Below are positions 6,219-11,516 of a DNA stretch of 11,516 bases, one piece after another (within the stretch, counting starts at the first letter, position 1; each line of letters begins with the position of its first letter). Source of the stretch: Ignavibacteria bacterium. Lineage in GTDB: Bacteria > Bacteroidota > Ignavibacteria > Tepidaquicellales > OLB5. The stretch covers positions 457 through 11,972 of the forward strand of contig JAOADS010000052.1 of assembly GCA_026417195.1 (NCBI GenBank), read 5' to 3'. The position numbers and the translations under genes are program-made. The notes beneath the pieces were generated by a model that worked only from the letters and a program-made list of their open reading frames with translations, was not told where the DNA came from and ran no database searches.

Positions 6219-6951
6219 ATTTAAGCTTTCTGGGGTTGGTCGGACGGATTTCCAGTTCCGAAACCGTTGCACCCTGAGGTAGTGAAGCTACGAAAAGACA
6301 TGCTTCAGCTACATCATGAGCTTGCAAGACAGAATCTTCACTAGCCAGAAGTGACATTTTAGAACGAGGATTGAAAAAATTAGTATTGACACTTCCGGGA
6401 GAAATTACAACAACTCTTATGTTATATTTCCTAACTTCCTCCATCAGAGCCTGAGACATTCCGTTTAAGGCAAACTTTGTTGCACAGTATATTGAGGCAT
6501 TTGCTATACCTTTTTTCCCGGCAATGGAGGAGATATTTATTATAGTCCCCTGATTTTCCTGAATCATAGATGGCAGGAAAGCTTTGGTAAGCATATAAAC
6601 TGCCCTGACGTTCGTACCAAACATTGAATCGAAATCTTCTAATTTAGAATCAATAAACAGATCAAAAACTCCGAAACCTGCATTGTTTACAAGAATGTCT
6701 ATCTTACCATATCTCTTTAAAGTTTCATCTTTTATTAGAGTGATTGTTTGTTCTCTGGATATATCTCCGCTTAAATAAAGTACCTTGTCCTCATATGATT
6801 TATGTTCAGACCTGAACAACTCTATATCTTCTTTATTTCTTGTGATGAAAACTGTTTCAGCTCCTTCTTTTAAAAAGAGCTCAGCAACTGCTCTGCCTAT
6901 TCCCTTACCTGCACCGGTTATGAGGGCAACCTTGTTTGCCAATTTCATCAT
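6217..6951 (-). CDS. Short-chain dehydrogenase/reductase (classical SDR), third gene of the mutase operon
   Basis: The 244-residue Rossmann-fold oxidoreductase has the cofactor motif TGAGKGIG (residues 12-19), NNAG (89-92), and the catalytic tetrad Asn114, Ser142, Tyr155 and Lys159 (YCATK), then SPG (184-186). It should reduce or oxidise a carbonyl/hydroxyl pair with NAD(P)H in the cytoplasm; the substrate is unknown. The ATG (6951-6949) shares one base with the TGA of the preceding SDR. A second ATG follows directly, so the true start may be three bases later. It is a clear paralogue of its neighbour: both carry an EE(L/V)RKYNI(K/R)V stretch and a C-terminal RP motif, which suggests tandem duplication. 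The stop lies in the shared terminator. Confidence 0.92.
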   Translation of the reverse strand: MMKLANKVALITGAGKGIGRAVAELFLKEGAETVFITRNKEDIELFRSEHKSYEDKVLYLSGDISREQTITLIKDETLKRYGKIDILVNNAGFGVFDLFIDSKLEDFDSMFGTNVRAVYMLTKAFLPSMIQENQGTIINISSIAGKKGIANASIYCATKFALNGMSQALMEEVRKYNIRVVVISPGSVNTNFFNPRSKMSLLASEDSVLQAHDVAEACLFVASLPQGATVSELEIRPTNPRKLK

Positions 6952-7661
6952 CAGATATCTCCCTTTACAGGTCTTAAAATTATTTCTTCAACTACAACCT
7001 TCTTAGGCTGATTTACTGCCTGAAAGACTACTTCTGCAACCTCTCTCGGAGTCATCATTCTTCTTGAATATCTCTGCCTCATATGTGAACTCCACATCGG
7101 GGTATCGCTTGCACCGGGAAGTATGTTAGTTACCTTAATGTTATATTTTCTTAGTTCCTCTCTCAAAACATTAAACATAGCTCTTGCACCGGCTTTAGAT
7201 GCAGAATAAGCTGAACTGTTAGTGAATACCTTCTCTGAAGCTACAGATAGTATGTTAACTATATTTCCGTTTTTTTTCCTTAACATCACAGGAAGCACAG
7301 CTTTAGTTGCTAAGAAACTTCCACGAAGATTCACAGAAATTATATCGTCAAATTCTGGTGTTTTTGTATCTGCAAAAGATTTGAAGGTAGTTATCCCTGC
7401 ATTGTTGATAAGAACGTCTATGGTGCCGCAATTTTCTATTATTTTTTTCTTAGTACTTAAAACACTTCTTTCTTTGCGAACATCGCATACGAAAGCAAAT
7501 GCCTCATGTCCGGCAAACCGTATTTCACTTACAAGTGAAACCAGTCTCGACTTCCTTCTTCCGGTTGCTATTACGGTATATCCTCCTCTTGCAAAGACTT
7601 TACCTAATTCAAACCCTATGCCTGTTGAAGCTCCGGTAATCCAGACGACTTTGCTTTTCAT
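6951..7661 (-). CDS. Short-chain dehydrogenase/reductase (classical SDR), second gene of the mutase operon
   Basis: The 236-residue protein has TGASTGIG (residues 9-16), NNAG (86-89), and the catalytic residues Asn111, Ser139, Tyr152 and Lys156 (YSASK), then LPG (181-183). The pair of arginines in ATGRRKSR (35-36) after the second beta strand suggests a preference for NADP(H). The C-terminus, with EIILRPVKG, resembles YdfG-like hydroxyacid or 3-oxoacyl dehydrogenases, but the substrate cannot be fixed. The ATG overlaps the TGA of the mutase gene in an ATGA, so it is translationally coupled to it. The neighbour downstream is a paralogue. Link to mutase metabolism is inferred from operon structure only. 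Confidence 0.92.
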   Translation of the reverse strand: MKSKVVWITGASTGIGFELGKVFARGGYTVIATGRRKSRLVSLVSEIRFAGHEAFAFVCDVRKERSVLSTKKKIIENCGTIDVLINNAGITTFKSFADTKTPEFDDIISVNLRGSFLATKAVLPVMLRKKNGNIVNILSVASEKVFTNSSAYSASKAGARAMFNVLREELRKYNIKVTNILPGASDTPMWSSHMRQRYSRRMMTPREVAEVVFQAVNQPKKVVVEEIILRPVKGDI

Positions 7662-9235
7662 CTGTATTCACCCCAGACCTTCCTCAGAGTATTTGATATT
7701 TCCCCTACAGTTGCGTAGTTTTCAACACAGGAAAGGATAAACGGTATGAGATTTTCATTCTTTATTGAAGCAGCTCTCTCCAGTTCTTTCAGACATTCAC
7801 TGGTTTTCATATTGTCTCTGTTTTTTCTGACATCCTCAAGCCTTCTTATCTGTTTCTGTCTTATTGAATCATCAATCTTAAGCAACTCTGCATCAGAAGT
7901 TTCATCCTCATCAGTGAAACTGTTTACACCAACAACTATCCTTGATTTTGATTCAATTTCTCTTTCAATTTCATAAGCATTTCTGGCTATTTCATCAGCC
8001 TGATAACCTAATTCTATACATTTAACAGCTCCGCCCATCATATCAATTTTATTGAGATAGTCATAAACACCTTTTTCTATCTCATCTGTTAGATATTCCA
8101 CATAATAAGATCCGCAAAGAGGATCCACACTATCAGCTATTCCGCTTTCATAGGCAATTATCTGTTGAGTCCTGAGTGCTGTACGAGCTGAGTCCTCCGT
8201 AGGCAAAGCAAGAGCTTCATCCTTTGAATTTGTATGCAGAGACTGACAACCTCCGAGCACGGCAGCCATTGCTTCTATTGTAGTTCTTACAACATTGTTT
8301 TCTATCTGCTGAGCTGTTAGAGAAGAACCAGCTGTCTGGCAGTGAAATCTCATCATCATAGCTCTTGGATCAGTTGCCCCGAAGCGTTCCTTCATTATTT
8401 TCGCGTAGATTCTTCTTGCAGCTCTGAATTTTGCAATCTCCTCAAAGAAATTTATCTGACCATTAAAGAAAAAAGAAAGACGTGCGGCAAACTTGTTAAG
8501 TTCAAGGCCTCTGCTTAATGCAGCTTCTATATATGCTATTGCATTAGCTATAGTAAAAGCTACTTCCTGTATTGCATCTGAACCAGCTTCCCTGATGTGA
8601 TAACCGCTTATTGAAATAGTATTCCATGAAGGTAGGTTTTCGCTGCACCATTCAAAAATATCTGTGATAAGCCTCATTGAATGCTCTGGTGGATAAATAT
8701 ATGTCCCCCTTGCTATGTATTCCTTTAAAATATCATTTTGAATGGTGCCTGATAGTTTCTCAAGATCCGCTTCTTGTTTTTTGGCAATAGCAATATACAT
8801 ACACAGTAATATCGCTGCAGTTGCGTTAATAGTCATAGAAGTGCTGACATCGTTAAGTCTTATACCGTCAAAGAGAATTTCCATATCTTTTAGTGTATCA
8901 ATTGCTACACCAACTTTACCGACCTCTCCCTCAGCAAGCGGATCATCACTGTCATAACCTATCTGAGTAGGCAGGTCAAAGGCAACAGAAAGTCCGGTTG
9001 TTCCTTTTGAAAGAAGATATTTATATCTTTGATTAGATTCTTCAGCTGTTCCGAATCCGGCATACTGCCTCATAGTCCAAAGCCTGCTTCTATACATCTG
9101 CTCGTGTATTCCTCTGGTGTAAGGATACTTACCAGGTGAACCTATATTGTTATCATAGTCAATTGGATAAGATTCAAGGTATGCCGGGACAGTAATTCCT
9201 GAATCACTTTTGAAAAATTCTTTTCTCGCTTTCAC
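7658..9235 (-). CDS. Methylmalonyl-CoA mutase, catalytic (large) subunit without B12-binding domain
   Basis: The 525-residue protein is the TIM-barrel substrate domain of the coenzyme B12-dependent acyl-CoA mutases. It carries RLWTMRQYAGFGTAEESN (residues 51-68), LSVAFDLPTQIGYDSD, STSMTINATAA, TIQND (164-168), RGTYIYPP and SGYHIREAG. Tyr58, Gln166, Arg176 and His213 keep the same spacing as Tyr89, Gln197, Arg207 and His244 of Propionibacterium methylmalonyl-CoA mutase. Tyr and Arg at these sites favour methylmalonyl-CoA over isobutyryl-CoA. The protein ends soon after the barrel with no DxHxxG cobalamin domain, so it is the two-subunit type; the small subunit is not in the window. The start is GTG at 9235; no in-frame ATG lies between it and the upstream stop near 9296. 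It heads an operon with two SDR genes, overlapping the first by 4 nt. Confidence 0.93.
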   Translation of the reverse strand: MKARKEFFKSDSGITVPAYLESYPIDYDNNIGSPGKYPYTRGIHEQMYRSRLWTMRQYAGFGTAEESNQRYKYLLSKGTTGLSVAFDLPTQIGYDSDDPLAEGEVGKVGVAIDTLKDMEILFDGIRLNDVSTSMTINATAAILLCMYIAIAKKQEADLEKLSGTIQNDILKEYIARGTYIYPPEHSMRLITDIFEWCSENLPSWNTISISGYHIREAGSDAIQEVAFTIANAIAYIEAALSRGLELNKFAARLSFFFNGQINFFEEIAKFRAARRIYAKIMKERFGATDPRAMMMRFHCQTAGSSLTAQQIENNVVRTTIEAMAAVLGGCQSLHTNSKDEALALPTEDSARTALRTQQIIAYESGIADSVDPLCGSYYVEYLTDEIEKGVYDYLNKIDMMGGAVKCIELGYQADEIARNAYEIEREIESKSRIVVGVNSFTDEDETSDAELLKIDDSIRQKQIRRLEDVRKNRDNMKTSECLKELERAASIKNENLIPFILSCVENYATVGEISNTLRKVWGEYR

Positions 9236-9271
9236 TTTTCTGTTTACAATAATAACAATAAAGCAATTGAA

Positions 9272-9299
9272 AAAATATGAATTTGTAAAATTCGTTCAA
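9272..9299 (-). promoter_or_regulatory. Candidate promoter of the mutase-SDR operon with internal palindrome
   Basis: Read on the minus strand, TTGAAC (9299-9294) is followed after 16 bp by TATTTT (9277-9272), the same -10 box as groE, and leaves a leader of about 30 nt before the GTG. The spacer contains a perfect inverted repeat GAATTT-N3-AAATTC (9279-9293). A protein bound there would block the polymerase, so it is a plausible operator. Promoter assignment is by eye. Confidence 0.45.
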
Positions 9300-9330
9300 C
9301 ATTAAACTTTCTTATTGTAATAAAAAGAAT

Positions 9331-9338
9331 TATATTTG
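9331..9338 (+). promoter_or_regulatory. Candidate Bacteroidota-type -7 element for the cysteine-rich protein
   Basis: TATATTTG matches the TAnnTTTG element of Bacteroidota promoters. Nineteen bases upstream is TTTC (9308-9311), one mismatch from the TTTG -33 element. It would start a leader of roughly 35-40 nt before the ATG at 9379, which includes the AAAGGAG ribosome site (9365-9371). Weak evidence in an AT-rich region. Confidence 0.3.
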
Positions 9339-9378
9339 TCTAAGCTAATTTATAAATTTACCTCAAAGGAGATTACTT

Positions 9379-9861
9379 ATGAAAAAATTTCATCTTGCAA
9401 TACCGGTTACAGTACTGATTTTAACATTTGGTGTATTGTACCTTAATCCGGGAATGCTCTCAGCAAATGATAAAGATGGCAAAACCTGTAAATCAAAGAC
9501 TTCCTGCTCTGAAAAATCAAAAACAGATAAGTGTGGAAGTGAAGTTAAAGCTGGTGGTGAATGGTCAAACTTTGAATTTACAACCGATCAGGCATGTTGC
9601 GAAAAAATGAAGGCTGAACTGGAGAAAGAATTAATGGCACTTGCAGGAATTAAAGAAGTAAAAATAGGTGAAGCCTGCAGTGTTTCTGGAATGGCAAAGG
9701 TTACCGTTTCGTATGACTCAAATGAAACTAATGAAGATAATATAGCTTCATTTGTGAAAACTAAAAACTATGACTGCTCAGATAAAAAAGGTTGTTCTAA
9801 GGAAGGTTCTGAGAAAAAAGACTGTAAGACAAGAAAAAATAATGACTCAAAAGATCTCTGA
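9379..9861 (+). CDS. Exported cysteine-rich protein with heavy-metal-associated (HMA)-like domain
   Basis: The 160-residue protein has an N-terminal signal sequence (hydrophobic residues 6-23, likely cut after LSA at 29). A Lys/Cys-rich linker holds Cys37, 43 and 52. An HMA/ferredoxin-like domain spans about 62-132 with the beta-alpha-beta pattern FEFTTDQACCEKMKAELEKE, AGIKEVKIG, AKVTVSYD and NIASFVKTKNYDC. A second Cys/Lys-rich tail holds Cys133, 139 and 149. The usual GMxCxxC loop is replaced by ACC (Cys73-Cys74), and Cys100 is added. Nine cysteines in a probably periplasmic protein suggest metal binding (copper, mercury or similar) or redox function, but the metal is not known. The start is fixed by AAAGGAG 7 nt before the ATG. 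It is apparently monocistronic and divergent from the mutase operon. Confidence 0.72.
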   Translation: MKKFHLAIPVTVLILTFGVLYLNPGMLSANDKDGKTCKSKTSCSEKSKTDKCGSEVKAGGEWSNFEFTTDQACCEKMKAELEKELMALAGIKEVKIGEACSVSGMAKVTVSYDSNETNEDNIASFVKTKNYDCSDKKGCSKEGSEKKDCKTRKNNDSKDL

Positions 9862-9881
9862 TATTTTTTTTACAGAGTATC

Positions 9882-9915
9882 AAGGGCTGTATTAAACTGC
9901 AGCCCTTTTGTTTTT
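9882..9915. terminator. Bidirectional intrinsic terminator after the cysteine-rich protein gene
   Basis: AAGGGCTG (9882-9889) pairs with CAGCCCTT (9900-9907) around a 10-nt loop and runs into TTTTGTTTTT (9906-9915). It ends the plus-strand gene. The convergent minus-strand gene's stop codon (TAA, 9894-9892) lies in the loop, so it probably serves both directions, although the minus-strand T tract is poor. Confidence 0.85.
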
Positions 9916-10296
9916 ATAGAGATTATGATGAAAGTAACCTTTAAACTTTTTTGACTTATCAATAATTAAATCTTTTTCAACCCACATAAATTCACTTGTT
10001 TTCCGGTCAATCAGAGGGTATTTAAGAATATGGTCTTTACCCCTGATTCTGTATGCATAAATTTCCCTCCCCGGATTCTTAAGCATAAGATTAAGAAGAG
10101 ACGAAACTTCATTTACGAATAAATCGAAAGGCTCATCCCTTGTGCTCTGCACCATAATGAAGTCCAGCTGACGATCAGAAGCAAGTTTATGGAGATAATA
10201 TGCTGAATAGCAATTTATCTTTAACCATGGAGATTCTTTCATTAATTCAAAAAGTATTTTCGAAAGTTCTGTACCGTTTTTGATTTCTTTAATCAT
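9892..10296 (-). CDS. Hypothetical protein, 134 aa
   Basis: I do not recognise this protein. It starts MIKEIKNGTELSKILFELMK and has no signal peptide or membrane segment. It appears mixed alpha/beta: a helical first 40 residues (with NCYSAYYLHKLASD), a strand FIMVQSTRDEPFDLFV (about 47-62), a helix VSSLLNLMLKN, then two or three strands (EIYAYRIRGKDHILKYPLID, SEFMWVEKDLII) and a basic tail HHNLYKNKRAAV. There are no evident catalytic motifs and one cysteine (residue 29). The ATG (10296-10294) lacks a Shine-Dalgarno site. Codon choice and composition are like the neighbours, and the ORF is bounded by a terminator at its 3' end and a dyad-rich intergenic region at its 5' end, which supports a real gene. 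It stands alone on its strand, divergent from the aldehyde dehydrogenase. Confidence 0.7.
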   Translation of the reverse strand: MIKEIKNGTELSKILFELMKESPWLKINCYSAYYLHKLASDRQLDFIMVQSTRDEPFDLFVNEVSSLLNLMLKNPGREIYAYRIRGKDHILKYPLIDRKTSEFMWVEKDLIIDKSKKFKGYFHHNLYKNKRAAV

Positions 10297-10313
10297 TTGA
10301 GCTATATTGTTGA

Positions 10314-10343
10314 ATTACGGTAGCAAATATAAAATGCCGTAAT
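10314..10343. repeat. Inverted repeat upstream of the hypothetical gene
   Basis: ATTACGG (10314-10320) and CCGTAAT (10337-10343) are perfect 7-bp arms separated by 16 bp, 18 bp upstream of the minus-strand ATG. The minus strand between them contains TATATTTG (10331-10324), a TAnnTTTG-type promoter element, so the arms bracket a possible promoter. Function is inferred. Confidence 0.4.
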
Positions 10344-10366
10344 ACTATATCATCTAACGAATTTCG

Positions 10367-10395
10367 GGTAATTATTTTAATTAAATAAAATTACC
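10367..10395. repeat. Imperfect 29-bp dyad upstream of the aldehyde dehydrogenase
   Basis: GGTAATT (10367-10373) and AATTACC (10389-10395) are perfect 7-bp arms of a dyad in which 11 of 14 base pairs match about a central T. It lies between the divergent hypothetical and aldehyde dehydrogenase genes, about 15 bp upstream of a possible -35 box, and could be an operator. The rest of the 165-bp intergenic region is very AT-rich. Confidence 0.4.
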
Positions 10396-10409
10396 ATTTA
10401 AAAATTAAA

Positions 10410-10437
10410 TTGGAATAAGTTTTTTAATTTTTATTAA
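10410..10437 (+). promoter_or_regulatory. Weak candidate promoter of the aldehyde dehydrogenase gene
   Basis: TTGGAA (10410-10415), a 16-bp spacer and TATTAA (10432-10437) each match the sigma-70 hexamers at 4 of 6 positions. The surrounding DNA is nearly all A and T, so chance matches are likely. An A/T-only hairpin (10421-10440) overlaps it. AAAGG (10445-10449) is the only ribosome-site candidate, 12 nt before the ATG. Confidence 0.25.
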
Positions 10438-10461
10438 AAATTTTAAAGGTTAATTTTACGC

Positions 10462-11516
10462 ATGACTTACCGGTTCCTTTCCGAAAATAAATTCAAAGAA
10501 TCAGAAAAGAAATTATCTGTTATTAATCCCTATACAGGTGAAAAAACTGGTGAATATTTTCAGGCCGGAGAAGAGGATTTCAATAAGTCAGTAAATTATC
10601 TGAAGAAAGCTTTTCATTATTACAGAAAACTTCCGGCTTATCTGAAAAAGGAATTACTCTACAAAATATCTAATAAAATATCAGATAACAAAACTCAGCT
10701 TGCATCTTTAATCACCGGTGAAACAGGAAAACCAATAAAGTTTTCACACATAGAAACTGAAAGGGCAATTCTGACGTTCAGGCTTGGAGCAGAGTTATCG
10801 TCCGACGTCAAAGGTGAATTTTTATCCCTTGATCTTTTACAAGGTTCGGAAGGTAAAACAGCAATTGTTAGAAATTTCCCTTACGGTTTAATTTTAGGTA
10901 TCACTCCGTGGAACTTTCCGGTAAATTTGATAGCTCACAAAGTTTCGCCAGCCCTTGCATCATCAAATGTTATACTGATAAAACCGGCTTCTGCATCATC
11001 TCTTTCAGCTATCAGATTAGCAGAGATAATCCATGAAGCCTGTGAGGAACTTAATTTAGAATTTCTGCCATTTAATCTCCTTACTCTCCCTGGTTTTACG
11101 ATAGATAAAAAACTTAACGATGAAAACATCAAAATAATAAGTTTCACCGGCAGTGCAGAAGTAGGTTGGAATATTAAAAAAAAGGCATCCAAGCAAAAGG
11201 TCTTGCTTGAACTCGGAGGCAATGCAGGCGTAATAGTTAATGACGACGCAGATTTGGAATTAGCAGTTTCAAAGACTATTTTAGGAGGTTTTGCGCAGGC
11301 TGGCCAGAGCTGTATTTCAATTCAGAGAGTCTATGTTCATGAAAAAATTTACGATGACTTCAGGGAAAAACTGATTGAAGAAACGAAAAAAGTAAAATTC
11401 GGGAATCCATTTGATGAAAATGTCCTCTGCGGACCGATGATTAATGAAAAGGAAGCTATGAGAGCAGAAGAATGGATTAACGAAGCTAGATCTTCAGGAG
11501 CAGTAGTATTGTATGG
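10462..11516 (+). CDS. Aldehyde dehydrogenase family protein, 3' end missing
   Basis: The open frame runs from ATG at 10462 off the window and shows 351 residues of a protein normally near 470-480. It has the NAD(P)-dependent aldehyde dehydrogenase core: PWNFP with Asn151, IKPAS with Lys174, the cofactor turn FTGSAEVG (228-235), the general base Glu250 in LELGGN, and the nucleophile Cys284 in GQSCIS. It oxidises an aldehyde to the acid through a thioester intermediate in the cytoplasm. The GQSCIS(I)QRVYVHE context resembles the lactaldehyde/GAPN-like subgroup rather than betaine or retinal aldehyde enzymes, but the substrate cannot be assigned. The start follows an AAAGG at a long spacing of 12 nt; no better start lies nearby. 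It is divergent from the hypothetical gene and probably begins a new transcription unit. Confidence 0.93.
   Translation, partial: MTYRFLSENKFKESEKKLSVINPYTGEKTGEYFQAGEEDFNKSVNYLKKAFHYYRKLPAYLKKELLYKISNKISDNKTQLASLITGETGKPIKFSHIETERAILTFRLGAELSSDVKGEFLSLDLLQGSEGKTAIVRNFPYGLILGITPWNFPVNLIAHKVSPALASSNVILIKPASASSLSAIRLAEIIHEACEELNLEFLPFNLLTLPGFTIDKKLNDENIKIISFTGSAEVGWNIKKKASKQKVLLELGGNAGVIVNDDADLELAVSKTILGGFAQAGQSCISIQRVYVHEKIYDDFREKLIEETKKVKFGNPFDENVLCGPMINEKEAMRAEEWINEARSSGAVVLY

Noticed and set aside
7222..7740. Long plus-strand ORF of 172 codons antisense to the SDR and mutase genes
   Set aside because: Its opposite strand encodes SDR motifs in the right order; there is no ribosome site or recognisable domain in the plus-strand frame.
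9856..9877. CTCTG...CAGAG hairpin right after the cysteine-rich gene
   Set aside because: A 5-bp stem with the poly-T run in the loop rather than after the stem does not fit an intrinsic terminator; the strong one at 9882-9915 explains termination.
10421..10440. Perfect 8-bp A/T hairpin before the aldehyde dehydrogenase
   Set aside because: Composed only of A and T in a low-complexity stretch, where such hairpins arise by chance; no evidence of function.
1..11516. CRISPR array, tRNA, insertion sequence or prophage genes
   Set aside because: No spaced direct repeats, cloverleaf-like sequences, transposase or integrase motifs were seen on either strand.

Overview
The window is 11.5 kb of AT-rich chromosomal DNA from a Gram-negative bacterium with an outer membrane. 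It carries a lipid A kinase, a lipidated LolA/LolB-like protein and an EnvC-like factor. A LolB-like/DUF4292-type lipoprotein next to an EnvC-like protein is an arrangement I associate with the Bacteroidota/Ignavibacteriota/Chlorobi (FCB) group. Several genes have clear Shine-Dalgarno sites, and the groE promoter has a perfect TTGACA box. That fits an early-branching FCB lineage such as Ignavibacteria better than a typical Bacteroidia. The taxonomic placement is inference. I count 14 protein genes, two of them cut by the window edges. I see no rRNA, tRNA, CRISPR array or insertion sequence.

Layout. (1) 1-3356, plus strand: four genes chained by 1 to 10 nt overlaps. They are the end of lpxK, a class I glutamine-amidotransferase-fold (peptidase C26) hydrolase, a lipoprotein, and an EnvC-like coiled-coil/LytM protein that has lost its zinc ligands. 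(2) 3353-4017, minus strand: a two-gene cassette of an MNT-type nucleotidyltransferase and a 56-residue basic helical protein. The two genes overlap by 4 nt, the cassette's last stop codon overlaps the envC-like stop, and a perfect 16-bp palindrome touches the nucleotidyltransferase start codon. This is the best candidate in the window for a little-described system. (3) 4099-6218, plus strand: groES-groEL behind a sigma-70-like promoter and a CIRCE operator (HrcA control), closed by a strong terminator. (4) 9299 down to 6217, minus strand: methylmalonyl-CoA mutase catalytic subunit followed by two related short-chain dehydrogenases with overlapping ends. (5) 9379-9861, plus strand: an exported cysteine-rich protein with a heavy-metal-associated-like fold. 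(6) 10296 down to 9892, minus strand: an unrecognised 134-residue protein. (7) 10462 to the end, plus strand: an aldehyde dehydrogenase missing its C-terminus.

How the genes may work together. The first operon is envelope biogenesis: lipid A phosphorylation, lipoprotein or outer-membrane handling, and control of peptidoglycan splitting. The groE operon is heat-shock chaperonin. The mutase operon points to propionate or branched-chain/odd-chain catabolism, but it lacks the cobalamin-binding partner that its catalytic subunit needs, so that subunit must be encoded elsewhere. At 6217 and 9892, convergent genes share bidirectional terminators that contain the minus-strand stop codon. At 3353 the convergent stops overlap directly with no good terminator. 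All intergenic regions are under 300 bases.
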